A DNA stretch of 27,241 nt from the IMG/VR virus record IMGVR_UViG_3300050821_000369, positions 1-27,241 of that record. One strand, 5' to 3'. The notes under the pieces were generated by a model that made no database searches, was not told the DNA's origin, and was given only the letters and a program-made list of their open reading frames with translations. The translations under genes and the position numbers were made by a program. Numbering within the stretch: the stretch's first letter is position 1; every line of letters begins with the position of its first letter. Below are positions 14,176 to 21,508 of the stretch, one piece after another. This DNA comes from a virus.

Positions 14176-14191
14176 TCACTAAGGATAGTGA
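14176..14191 (+). promoter_or_regulatory. Palindrome site S10, directly before a GTG start
   Basis: TCACTAAGGATAGTGA. The AAGGA in its centre is the only plausible ribosome binding site for GTG 14195, so occupancy of the site, or hairpin formation, could shut off translation of the adaptor gene. Confidence 0.85.
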
Positions 14192-14194
14192 CCT

Positions 14195-14626
14195 GTGGCC
14201 CAGTTATACAACACAGTCACTGCATATGTTGTTTCTGCTAGAAACAGGATGCAGGATAGAGTACTGCCATATCGGTACACTGATGACCAGATTGTTGATG
14301 CTCTAAATGTTGCGCTTGAGGAAACACAGCGTATACGTCCTGATATATTTTTAGATTTAAAGTACCAACAGAAGATCCAACCAAACGATTTAGATGATGG
14401 TTTTATATCGGGTTATTACACTAGTTCTGACATTGTGTTTGATGGTAGTGATAACTATGTTCCTTCTGATGGGCCATTAGTTCCAATACCATCAAGGTAC
14501 AATGATCCTATATTATGGTATATGGGCGCTCACTTACAGTTCTTAGATGTTGACGATACAGAAGACCAGAGAGGTGTAGCATTCTTAACTAAGTTCATGC
14601 AACGAATGACACAGGCAGCATCATGA
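14195..14626 (+). CDS. Head-tail adaptor protein
   Basis: A 143-residue protein from GTG 14195. The segment DRVLPYRYTDDQIVDALNVALEETQRIRPDIF resembles the phage adaptor proteins that attach under the portal (of the kind annotated DUF6682), followed by a central loop and a C-terminal helix. Position right after the major capsid gene fits. It overlaps the next gene by 4 nt (ATGA). The start is controlled by the S10 palindrome, which contains the ribosome binding site. Confidence 0.75.
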   Translation: MAQLYNTVTAYVVSARNRMQDRVLPYRYTDDQIVDALNVALEETQRIRPDIFLDLKYQQKIQPNDLDDGFISGYYTSSDIVFDGSDNYVPSDGPLVPIPSRYNDPILWYMGAHLQFLDVDDTEDQRGVAFLTKFMQRMTQAAS

Positions 14627-15351
14627 GTGTATCAACAAGCTTAGTTAGATTGTTAGATACGGTACGCATGGATTGTCCGGGCGTAATGGATGGTATCTTA
14701 CGTAAGTTGTTATTTAATACATTGCGTGAGTTCTTTCGCCGTACAAATATTTGGTTGTTTGAGGTGCCGATTTATATATCAGGAGATACTAACGATTATG
14801 TGATCAATACATGTCAGAATGCTGACGTTATACGACTTATGTCGTTGGATAAACCACAGAATCTCCCGAGTGATCCAATTGAATATATTCCGGGTTGTCC
14901 TCCGCAGTTTATAAAGTACGCATCAATTGTACCGGGCGCTCAAACTAGTAACCCATTTCCACGCGCTCCAAGAGATGGTGGGTTATTAACTGCTGGTGTA
15001 AAGAACCCTATTCTACGTATTTTCTGGAACCCCGGCACTAATGACGTGTGGGTAGCATTAGTATCTCTTTCCATTGCTGATCCAGTTGATGGTAAGGGTT
15101 TACCGACTGAAATGCCCGATTGGATCATTGAGAAATATTTTGAGTATATAGCTCATGGTATGTCTGGTAAATTGATGTTATCGCCTAATAAGCCATACAG
15201 TTCTCCAAAAATGGCTGAGTATAATATGCGTAAGTTTCATGAAGGGGTTGGGTTAGCTCGTACTGAGAATAGACATTTGTTTGTTTATGGTAGTCAGAGA
15301 TGGATGTTCCCGCAAAACTTCGGCACCCCATTCAAGCATAAGGCGGTGTGA
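14623..15351 (+). CDS. Tail-tube/connector-type protein
   Basis: A 242-residue protein. The N-terminal segment LVRLLDTVRMDCPGVMDGILRKLLFNTLREFFRRTNIWLFEVPI and the C-terminal YSSPKMAEYNMRKFHEGVGLARTE / FVYGSQRWMFPQ are typical of a conserved podophage protein encoded after the adaptor. I infer a role in the head-tail interface or short tail, comparable in place to T7 gp11, but I do not claim homology. It overlaps the previous gene by 4 nt and the next start by one base. Confidence 0.65.
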   Translation: MSVSTSLVRLLDTVRMDCPGVMDGILRKLLFNTLREFFRRTNIWLFEVPIYISGDTNDYVINTCQNADVIRLMSLDKPQNLPSDPIEYIPGCPPQFIKYASIVPGAQTSNPFPRAPRDGGLLTAGVKNPILRIFWNPGTNDVWVALVSLSIADPVDGKGLPTEMPDWIIEKYFEYIAHGMSGKLMLSPNKPYSSPKMAEYNMRKFHEGVGLARTENRHLFVYGSQRWMFPQNFGTPFKHKAV

Positions 15352-16208
15352 TGAATTATCCCATACCATTCTCTCAAACTAATACAGCATACTATTATGT
15401 CAATAGTACGAACAAGATGGGTTCGTTCGATAAACCTCTTGATGGGCGCGTACAACTTACTATGGACTATAGCAAGTTAATTCCGACTGTTTCAGTTGAT
15501 AAAATTTGGTTTGAAATTGAACCGGGTGGAGTACCTCCACTCACTATAGATAGTGTTGTGGTTGCCGATCCACTAGTGACATTTTATGTTGATGGCGGCT
15601 ATTCAGATATGTCTTATAACGTTGTAGCTAATGCGGTACTTGATGATGGTTCTATACATAGTGATTTGTTAATAATTAATGTATTTGGTGAGGGTGGTTG
15701 TGCTTGTGGTTCTGAAGGAGATACATACAAAAACAATTTTATACAATATGGCACTCAAGAAGTTTTTGTTAATAAATACCCTAGATTTTTTGTTTCTGCT
15801 ATTGCACCAACAAATGCTAATTTACTTGATCGTTGGTATAATTTGATTGATCATGTTTGGTATGATTATGTTACTGACGGTGTGACTAACTTTTGGGCTA
15901 TATCTGGTGTGGGTACTCCTCCACCTGATACTGGTGGAGATAGTGGCGTAAGCGGCAATATTACAATTAAAAGAATGCAACCACTTGAGCTTGATGGGGT
16001 CACTACTACGTTCTCTCTTATCTCAACTGATTTGTTTATACCCAATGTTACAACTCCTAACTCATTGTTTGTATCTATTGATGGTGTATGGCAAGAGCCT
16101 ACAATACAGTTCGATGCATCTGGTGGTTCTATAACTTTCGCGACTGCTCCTGCTGTCGATAGTTATGTGTTCATACTATGGATATTTGGGGGAATAACGA
16201 GTGGCTAG
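15351..16208 (+). CDS. Fibre-tail adaptor-like protein (paralogue A)
   Basis: A 285-residue protein from ATG 15351 (a GTG one codon earlier is possible). Residues about 10-115 form a beta-type domain (YYVNSTNKMGSFDKPLDGRV, ...FYVDGGYSDMSYNVVANAVL). Residues 155-190 hold a DRWYN...HVWYDYVTDGVTNFWAI unit. Both parts recur in the gene at 17172. The C-terminal 75 residues form a beta repeat (LFVSIDGVWQEPTIQF..GGSITFATAP) common in phage tail proteins. A GGCACG-type CxC turn lies near residue 116. Likely joins fibres to the tail. Palindrome S11 is inside, encoding L-T-I-D-S-V. Confidence 0.7.
   Translation: MNYPIPFSQTNTAYYYVNSTNKMGSFDKPLDGRVQLTMDYSKLIPTVSVDKIWFEIEPGGVPPLTIDSVVVADPLVTFYVDGGYSDMSYNVVANAVLDDGSIHSDLLIINVFGEGGCACGSEGDTYKNNFIQYGTQEVFVNKYPRFFVSAIAPTNANLLDRWYNLIDHVWYDYVTDGVTNFWAISGVGTPPPDTGGDSGVSGNITIKRMQPLELDGVTTTFSLISTDLFIPNVTTPNSLFVSIDGVWQEPTIQFDASGGSITFATAPAVDSYVFILWIFGGITSG
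15541..15556 (+). promoter_or_regulatory. Palindrome site S11 (inside CDS)
   Basis: TCACTATAGATAGTGT, with one departure from the motif at the last base. It lies within the 15351 gene. Confidence 0.7.
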
Positions 16209-17175
16209 TCGTGTCCAAACTATACGATACTATACCACCCTAGAGCGGCCCCCCGTTACTGAGTTTTCGGGCGAGCTTTATATCAACTTTGCTGACATAC
16301 AAATAGGAGCTTTAGACACATCTAAATCTCCTGTTGACTTTGTTGCGGTAAGATATTACTCACAATTAGCTTTATATGTTGCAGGTGATTTTGTTATATA
16401 TAATGGTAGTTTATACCGCTGTCTCCAAAATAATACACAAGGAGCGTTTGATAACACTAAATGGTCTTTATTTGCAGACTTGCAAGAAATTCAAGTATTA
16501 ATAGCTATAGAAACACAGAACAGAATAAATGCTGATCAAGTTTTACAAAACGAGATCGACGCTGAGACAACAAGAGCGGAGTTAGCAGAACAGAATTTAC
16601 AAAATGAAATAAATGCTACAAATACTGCTCTTGCTAACGTATTTCCTCCCGGTGTATCTATGGATTATTATGGAGTTAATGCTCCTGCCGGTTGGTTATT
16701 GGAAGATGGTAGTGTATATAATATATCAACCTACCCGGCATTAGGTGCTCTTTTAGGTAATAGGTTTGGTGGAAATGGTACGACTACATTTGCGGTTCCT
16801 CCTTCTCTTAATCGTTTTGGTGTTACTGCTGGTTCTAGTTTTCCATTAGGGTCTATGGGTGGTTCGACTACTGCTGCATTAAATTTAACTAATTTACCAA
16901 GCCACACGCATACTATTCAACCACACGGGCATACTTCACAACCACATACCCATCAATTTTCATCGAATACTATTGGAATGAGTGTTACTGTTTCTTCGAT
17001 TGGTTTTGCTGCTGGTGTAGGCGCTCCTCCTGCTGTTAATTTGAGTGGCGATATACAACCTGCAACAGTTGTTATTAATAATAGTTTAACATTAACAACT
17101 GATCCAGTGGGTGGTGGTACTCCAATTAATATTCTTCCGCCATATATCTCTCGGACGAGGATAATAAAGACATGA
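16201..17175 (+). CDS. Tail fibre protein with collar domain
   Basis: A 324-residue protein from GTG 16201 with GGGGGA upstream. Residues 50-92 ([20 protein letters not shown]..) look like a small carbohydrate-binding-like module, and 95-145 form a coiled coil for trimerisation. Residues 151-212 match the phage tail-collar fold: [32 protein letters not shown]. Next comes NLPSHTHT and a His-rich stretch with three HxH motifs (234-253), like the metal-binding motifs of T4-type receptor-binding fibres. The end ISRTRIIKT is the usual collar-protein terminus. It overlaps the previous gene by 8 nt and the next by 4. Confidence 0.85.
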   Translation: MASRVQTIRYYTTLERPPVTEFSGELYINFADIQIGALDTSKSPVDFVAVRYYSQLALYVAGDFVIYNGSLYRCLQNNTQGAFDNTKWSLFADLQEIQVLIAIETQNRINADQVLQNEIDAETTRAELAEQNLQNEINATNTALANVFPPGVSMDYYGVNAPAGWLLEDGSVYNISTYPALGALLGNRFGGNGTTTFAVPPSLNRFGVTAGSSFPLGSMGGSTTAALNLTNLPSHTHTIQPHGHTSQPHTHQFSSNTIGMSVTVSSIGFAAGVGAPPAVNLSGDIQPATVVINNSLTLTTDPVGGGTPINILPPYISRTRIIKT

Positions 17176-18395
17176 CATCTAATTATCTTCTTCCTGCTGG
17201 TACAGTAAACAATCGTACTGCATATTTTTATGCAGACAGCACAAAACAGTTTGGCCCTATAGTTAAAAAAGTTTCAGACCAAATTTTAGTTATTTTAGAT
17301 TTTACTACTATATTGGCTGGACATGTTATTGAGACATATAATTTTACTGCTGATGCCGAAACTAATCCACCGTTGTTCTTGACCGATCCAATATTAAATG
17401 CAACTGGTACTGTTCTTTCGTTTTTAATTTCGGGAGGTATTGATGGACAACAATATAACATTGTAATAGCAACTGAGATTGTCGGTTCAACAATTCCGCG
17501 GGATGATATATTAACAATTAATATGCCATCGAAATCTGCATGTGATGCATCTATACCTCCAGTTGTTAGCTTGCTACCCGGAAGTGCAGTCGTTAGTACT
17601 AATATTAGATATTTTTGGGGTCCAGACCCGCCGACTGGTCAACATGTATTAGATCAATGGTTTGATACAAATAACAATTTATTGTATGAATGGGCAACAA
17701 ATGGCATCAATTATTTTTGGGAGGAGATTGGTTTTAGTAACTCTACAACTAGTTATGTTATAGATGCGCCACTTGATGGCACTCTTTACAGTCGTAGGAA
17801 TGCTAATTGGATACCTGATCCTATTCAAGTTGATGCTACCTCTGATGGTAAGATATATGTCCGTAATAATGGTGGTTGGATACCTGACCCTCTTCAAGTT
17901 GACGCTCCCAATGATGGTGAAGTTTGGGGGCGGATGAACAACCAATGGGCTGTGCTTACTGAATCAGGAATAATACCGCCTTCAGGTGTTCCAGAAGCAC
18001 CAATTGATAATAATATATATGGGCGTAAGAATGCTACTTGGGTAGTTATTCCTGTTCCGATACCTTTTATTTATCCGGGGAAACCGCCCGCAAGTCAAGT
18101 CATTAACGTACCAATGCCAATAGGAATTAATGTCCCCGCTAATCTTGCTGGTGCATTAGTATATGATAGTACGCAAGCAACGGCAAACGCAGCATTTACT
18201 TTGAACAAAATAAGTGCTGGAGTGACTACTGCAATAGGCACTCTGACCGTTACACCAGCAAGCCATACATCAGTTACATTGGCAGGTAGCGGAGGGATAT
18301 TAGTGGTAGGCGATATACTTCAAATGGTTGCGCCAGCCACACAGGATGCAACGCTGGCTGACGTCAGCCTCACTATTTTAGTGACGAGGACGTAA
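17172..18395 (+). CDS. Fibre protein with four DAPxDGxxYxRxNxxW repeats (paralogue B)
   Basis: A 407-residue protein. The N-terminus (residues 15-118) and the unit around 157-187 (VLDQWFD...[17 protein letters not shown]) match the gene at 15351. Then come four tandem repeats near 198-217, 221-240, 244-261 and 275-292, such as [16 protein letters not shown]. The last ~105 residues are a beta domain often seen at fibre ends ([16 protein letters not shown]..., [20 protein letters not shown]). Likely a tail fibre or its adaptor. It overlaps the collar gene by 4 nt. Palindrome S12 is near its 3' end. Confidence 0.75.
   Translation: MTSNYLLPAGTVNNRTAYFYADSTKQFGPIVKKVSDQILVILDFTTILAGHVIETYNFTADAETNPPLFLTDPILNATGTVLSFLISGGIDGQQYNIVIATEIVGSTIPRDDILTINMPSKSACDASIPPVVSLLPGSAVVSTNIRYFWGPDPPTGQHVLDQWFDTNNNLLYEWATNGINYFWEEIGFSNSTTSYVIDAPLDGTLYSRRNANWIPDPIQVDATSDGKIYVRNNGGWIPDPLQVDAPNDGEVWGRMNNQWAVLTESGIIPPSGVPEAPIDNNIYGRKNATWVVIPVPIPFIYPGKPPASQVINVPMPIGINVPANLAGALVYDSTQATANAAFTLNKISAGVTTAIGTLTVTPASHTSVTLAGSGGILVVGDILQMVAPATQDATLADVSLTILVTRT
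18370..18384 (+). promoter_or_regulatory. Palindrome site S12 (15-bp version)
   Basis: TCACTATTTTAGTGA: both half-sites are perfect but the spacer is 3 nt, as in S1. It lies at the 3' end of the 17172 gene, 13 nt before the next start codon. Confidence 0.75.
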
Positions 18396-18397
18396 CG

Positions 18398-19927
18398 ATG
18401 GCCTTCGTATTCGCTGACAGTTTTGATTTGTATCTAACCCAACAGCCCGCTAATGAGTTACTGTTGCCGGGCGGTTTGTGGAATACTGCGAACATAGGAA
18501 CGGCACTTGGAGGCCCAGTTGGAACAAGATTTAATTTAGGGAAGTATTGCTCTATTGTTAAAAGCGGTATTACAACTGGTGTATTAACTTCACAGCAATG
18601 GCCGCATGGTAATACTTCAGCTACTGTTTATGTAAATTTTGCTTTCTTCCAAAATGCTCCATTTGCTACAGTTAATGATACTTTTATGACGTTGCTTGAT
18701 ATTGCTACTACACAAGTAACAATTCATTTTAGTGCCGTCGATCAAAATATTTATGTTCGTACTGGTGGTACTGGTGGAACTATCGTCGCTACTTTCACAA
18801 ATGCATTTACACAGAATGTATGGAATCATTTTCAAATTAGGATTGTTTTTAATAATACAACGGGTGAAGTTCGTATTCGGAAGAATGGAGTGACAACTGA
18901 TACTTGGGTTCAAACTGGCATCAATACGCGCGGTGGAAGTGCTAATAATTATTGTAATGGTATTCAGTTTGTTAATGGTTCCAGTACTTCTTTCTCGGGC
19001 GAGATTGATGATCTATTAATTTTTGATGATAGTGGAGCGGCTCCGAATACTTGGGTTGGCGATGTGCGAGCTTGGATTTTATCTCCTGCCGCTCCGGGAT
19101 CAAATACGCAATTTACATCACAACCTACTCCTACTACTCCAATTTCGTCTACAGTGGGAACTTTTGCTGGCGTTGCAAATACTGTTCATTGGAGCGCAGC
19201 ACAAGCAGCTACATATACTGGAACTGTGCCGTCATTTACTGTTACTTTACAAGCTGCTATGACCGGGCATCTTATAGCTTGCGTTTATGCAGATACGGCA
19301 GGAGCACCCGGTGTTGTTCTTGGTACTTCTACCGCAGTTACAAATCCTGCATCAGGAGTTGTTACATTTACATTTCCGACACCAGTTAATGTTGTTGCTG
19401 GAGTTAATTATCATTTTGCAATTATGGGTGATGCAGCATTTTCGCTTGCTTATAATAACAGTACTGGTACTAACTGGAATAAAACAAATACTGGCGTTAC
19501 TTATCCTACATTCCCTGCTAATCCGGCTGGTGGAGTTGCTAGCGCACAATTTACTTTGACAATTAACTGGACACCAGCAAACTGGCAAAATGTCAATCAG
19601 CAAGTACAAGATGGCGACACCACAATGAACTATTCTAATATAGTTGGAGCTACCGATAGTTATCTTACTAATGGTTTACCAGTGTCACCACAATCTATTG
19701 TTGTTGCTCAGGTCAGAGAATTGGTGAGGATGTCTGATACTGGTGCAAGAACAATGCAGACTTATTTTAAGTCTGGTGCAAACGTTACTCTTGGTGCTCC
19801 AGTAATACTTGCAACATCATATCAGTATATGCCGTTTCAACAATATGCCACCGATCCAAATACAGGAGCCGCATGGACTGTATCAGGTATTAATGCTATC
19901 GAGGTTGGACTTAAGGTAGTCTCATGA
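18398..19927 (+). CDS. Adhesin-like tail protein with jelly-roll N-domain
   Basis: A 509-residue protein starting 2 nt after the previous stop. Residues 1-225 read as a concanavalin-like jelly roll (FADSFDLY, WNHFQIRIVFNNTTGEVRIRKNG, GEIDDLLIFD). A second beta domain spans about 245-390 (Thr/Val-rich, ACVYADTAGAPGVVLGTS). The C-terminus (405-509: QQVQDGDTTMNYSN, DPNTGAAWTVSGINAIEVGLKV) is a phage-specific region resembling the end of the next gene. Likely a receptor-binding or decoration protein. It overlaps the next gene by 4 nt. Confidence 0.7.
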   Translation: MAFVFADSFDLYLTQQPANELLLPGGLWNTANIGTALGGPVGTRFNLGKYCSIVKSGITTGVLTSQQWPHGNTSATVYVNFAFFQNAPFATVNDTFMTLLDIATTQVTIHFSAVDQNIYVRTGGTGGTIVATFTNAFTQNVWNHFQIRIVFNNTTGEVRIRKNGVTTDTWVQTGINTRGGSANNYCNGIQFVNGSSTSFSGEIDDLLIFDDSGAAPNTWVGDVRAWILSPAAPGSNTQFTSQPTPTTPISSTVGTFAGVANTVHWSAAQAATYTGTVPSFTVTLQAAMTGHLIACVYADTAGAPGVVLGTSTAVTNPASGVVTFTFPTPVNVVAGVNYHFAIMGDAAFSLAYNNSTGTNWNKTNTGVTYPTFPANPAGGVASAQFTLTINWTPANWQNVNQQVQDGDTTMNYSNIVGATDSYLTNGLPVSPQSIVVAQVRELVRMSDTGARTMQTYFKSGANVTLGAPVILATSYQYMPFQQYATDPNTGAAWTVSGINAIEVGLKVVS

Positions 19928-20949
19928 CCATTTATTTTGCAGGTACTGAGGATGTTGATTTTACTTTAGCAGGAACGGCTATCGGTTCAACTACTGGACC
20001 GTTTGATGCTGCATTGCGTGGTAATATACTTATGAATACTAGTAATGCAGCTTGGCCGCCTACTAGCTATGCTACCAATCCAGTTTCATTAGGCAATTTA
20101 TCGTCGTTCTGGTTTCATTGTGGGTTTGTTAGTTCGGCTAGTGGAGTTGGACAGATACTTAATACTATTCCATTTGCATTTGCTGATGCTGCTGGAGTTG
20201 CGCGTCTTTTAATCCGAAACACAGGCAACGTTGGACAATTTAAAATTTCTACTCGTAATGCGGCAGGAACGATTGTTGATCTTGTTACTGGAACTAATGG
20301 AGCCTTTGGTCAAGCTGTACTTGTCAAGATAGATATTTTTGTTAACTACTCGGCTACTGGGCGCGTGATAATTTATGCTAATGGTGTTAATATTTGCGAT
20401 ACTGGTGCTAGTATAAATGTTACGACTGATGGCGCAACCAGTCTTAGTTTTTTCTATCTTACTCCATGTCAAACTAACGTTTCTAATAATAACTTCTCGG
20501 AAGTTATTGTTGCTGATATTGATACTCGTTCAATGAAGTTGTGGTTATTGAACTCTGCAACTTCTGGCACACTTACTCAGTGGACAGGAACGGCAACAAA
20601 CGTTAATAAAGCAGTTATTGCTGATGGAACATTTGTTACTAGTCCAACTGCTGGACAAATTAATGATTATAAAACTGGCGGTATTACAGTCCCTACTGGC
20701 TCTTGGATTGTTAGGGCAGTAGTGACATCTATGCGTGCTCTTGCTTCGGTGGATGCTGGTCCACAGCATGTACAGTCAGGGTTTAACTTTAATGGTACAC
20801 GCTATTGGTCTTCAAGTTATGCACCTGGGGCTGCATTCGGTAATTTTCCTAATCTAGTGTGGCCCACTAACCCAAATACAGCAGCAGCGTGGACGATAGC
20901 CGATGTGACAGCAGCTACATTTAATTATGGCGTACAGAGTATAGCTTAA
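19924..20949 (+). CDS. Adhesin-like tail protein, paralogue of the preceding gene
   Basis: A 341-residue beta-rich protein. The N-terminal 200 residues look like a jelly roll (FWFHCGFVSSASG, VLVKIDIFVNYSATGRVIIYANG). The C-terminal ~100 residues (INDYKTGGI, MRALASVDAG, NPNTAAAWTIADVTAATFNYGVQ) correspond in order and pattern to the end of the 18398 product, indicating duplication and divergence. It overlaps both neighbours by a few bases. Function inferred as a surface or fibre component. Confidence 0.65.
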   Translation: MTIYFAGTEDVDFTLAGTAIGSTTGPFDAALRGNILMNTSNAAWPPTSYATNPVSLGNLSSFWFHCGFVSSASGVGQILNTIPFAFADAAGVARLLIRNTGNVGQFKISTRNAAGTIVDLVTGTNGAFGQAVLVKIDIFVNYSATGRVIIYANGVNICDTGASINVTTDGATSLSFFYLTPCQTNVSNNNFSEVIVADIDTRSMKLWLLNSATSGTLTQWTGTATNVNKAVIADGTFVTSPTAGQINDYKTGGITVPTGSWIVRAVVTSMRALASVDAGPQHVQSGFNFNGTRYWSSSYAPGAAFGNFPNLVWPTNPNTAAAWTIADVTAATFNYGVQSIA

Positions 20950-21281
20950 TGACTACCGAAGTTTCAAAAGTTAATGTTTATGCTGTTATAGATAATAATG
21001 CCGTAGAGGTTTCAAAGATTAATGTTTATGCTGTTATAGATATAGCTTTGGGTTCTACGATTGCTTATATAACCCAAGCCCAAGTAGAGGTTTGGGGGCA
21101 AGGAGCGCAAGGAGGTAATCCGAATGCTTGTGCAACTCAAATCCAAGTGGAAGTTTGGGGCGCATCGTTTATCGTTGGTAATCTTTCGGTCATCATTACT
21201 CAAGCGCAAACTGAAGTATGGACTACTACTGCTAACGTAATCCCGTCGCACATGCAACCGTATGCGATAGTCTTAGCGTAA
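20949..21281 (+). CDS. Beta-repeat protein (VSKxNVYAVID and TQxQxEVW repeats)
   Basis: A 110-residue protein made almost wholly of short repeats: EVSKVNVYAVID then EVSKINVYAVID, followed by ITQAQVEVWG, ATQIQVEVWG and ITQAQTEVWT. The pattern predicts stacked beta strands. Similar TQ-x-x-V-E-V repeats occur in phage structural proteins. ATG 20949 shares its A with the previous stop. The stop TAA (21279-21281) is part of palindrome S13. Confidence 0.7.
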   Translation: MTTEVSKVNVYAVIDNNAVEVSKINVYAVIDIALGSTIAYITQAQVEVWGQGAQGGNPNACATQIQVEVWGASFIVGNLSVIITQAQTEVWTTTANVIPSHMQPYAIVLA

Positions 21282-21294
21282 CTAACTATAGTGA
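21279..21294 (+). promoter_or_regulatory. Palindrome site S13
   Basis: TAACTAACTATAGTGA. Its first TAA is the stop codon of the 20949 gene, and ATG 21305 follows 10 nt later. Confidence 0.8.
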
Positions 21295-21304
21295 GGAAAA
21301 GAAC

Positions 21305-21508
21305 ATGTCAGCTCCGTTACCCCCCAGGCCAAAAAGTGACACACCAGAAGCTAAAGAACCTGCCAATCAATACTTGTCAGAAAAGACCTTACAAGAACAG
21401 CAAGCTGGAAAGGATGCGTTGAAACTCACTAAACAGAGATTTCAAGAAGAACAAGAGGCAGGCAGAAAGGCAGTAGAAACTAACCAGCAACGAGCAAGAC
21501 AAAGATAA
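21305..21508 (+). CDS. Small charged coiled-coil protein
   Basis: A 67-residue protein with a proline-rich start (APLPPRPKSD) and then a continuous charged helix (LQEQQAGKDALKLTKQRFQEEQEAGRKAVE) ending in RARQR. GAGGAAAAG upstream may act as ribosome binding site and partly overlaps palindrome S13. The next gene starts immediately after its stop. An assembly chaperone or minor tail role is possible but not shown. Confidence 0.65.
   Translation: MSAPLPPRPKSDTPEAKEPANQYLSEKTLQEQQAGKDALKLTKQRFQEEQEAGRKAVETNQQRARQR

Noticed and set aside
15574-15584. CACTAGTG palindrome as another motif copy
   Set aside because: The half-sites abut with no spacer, so it lacks the 10-bp spacing of the other sites. 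It lies close to S11 and may be chance.
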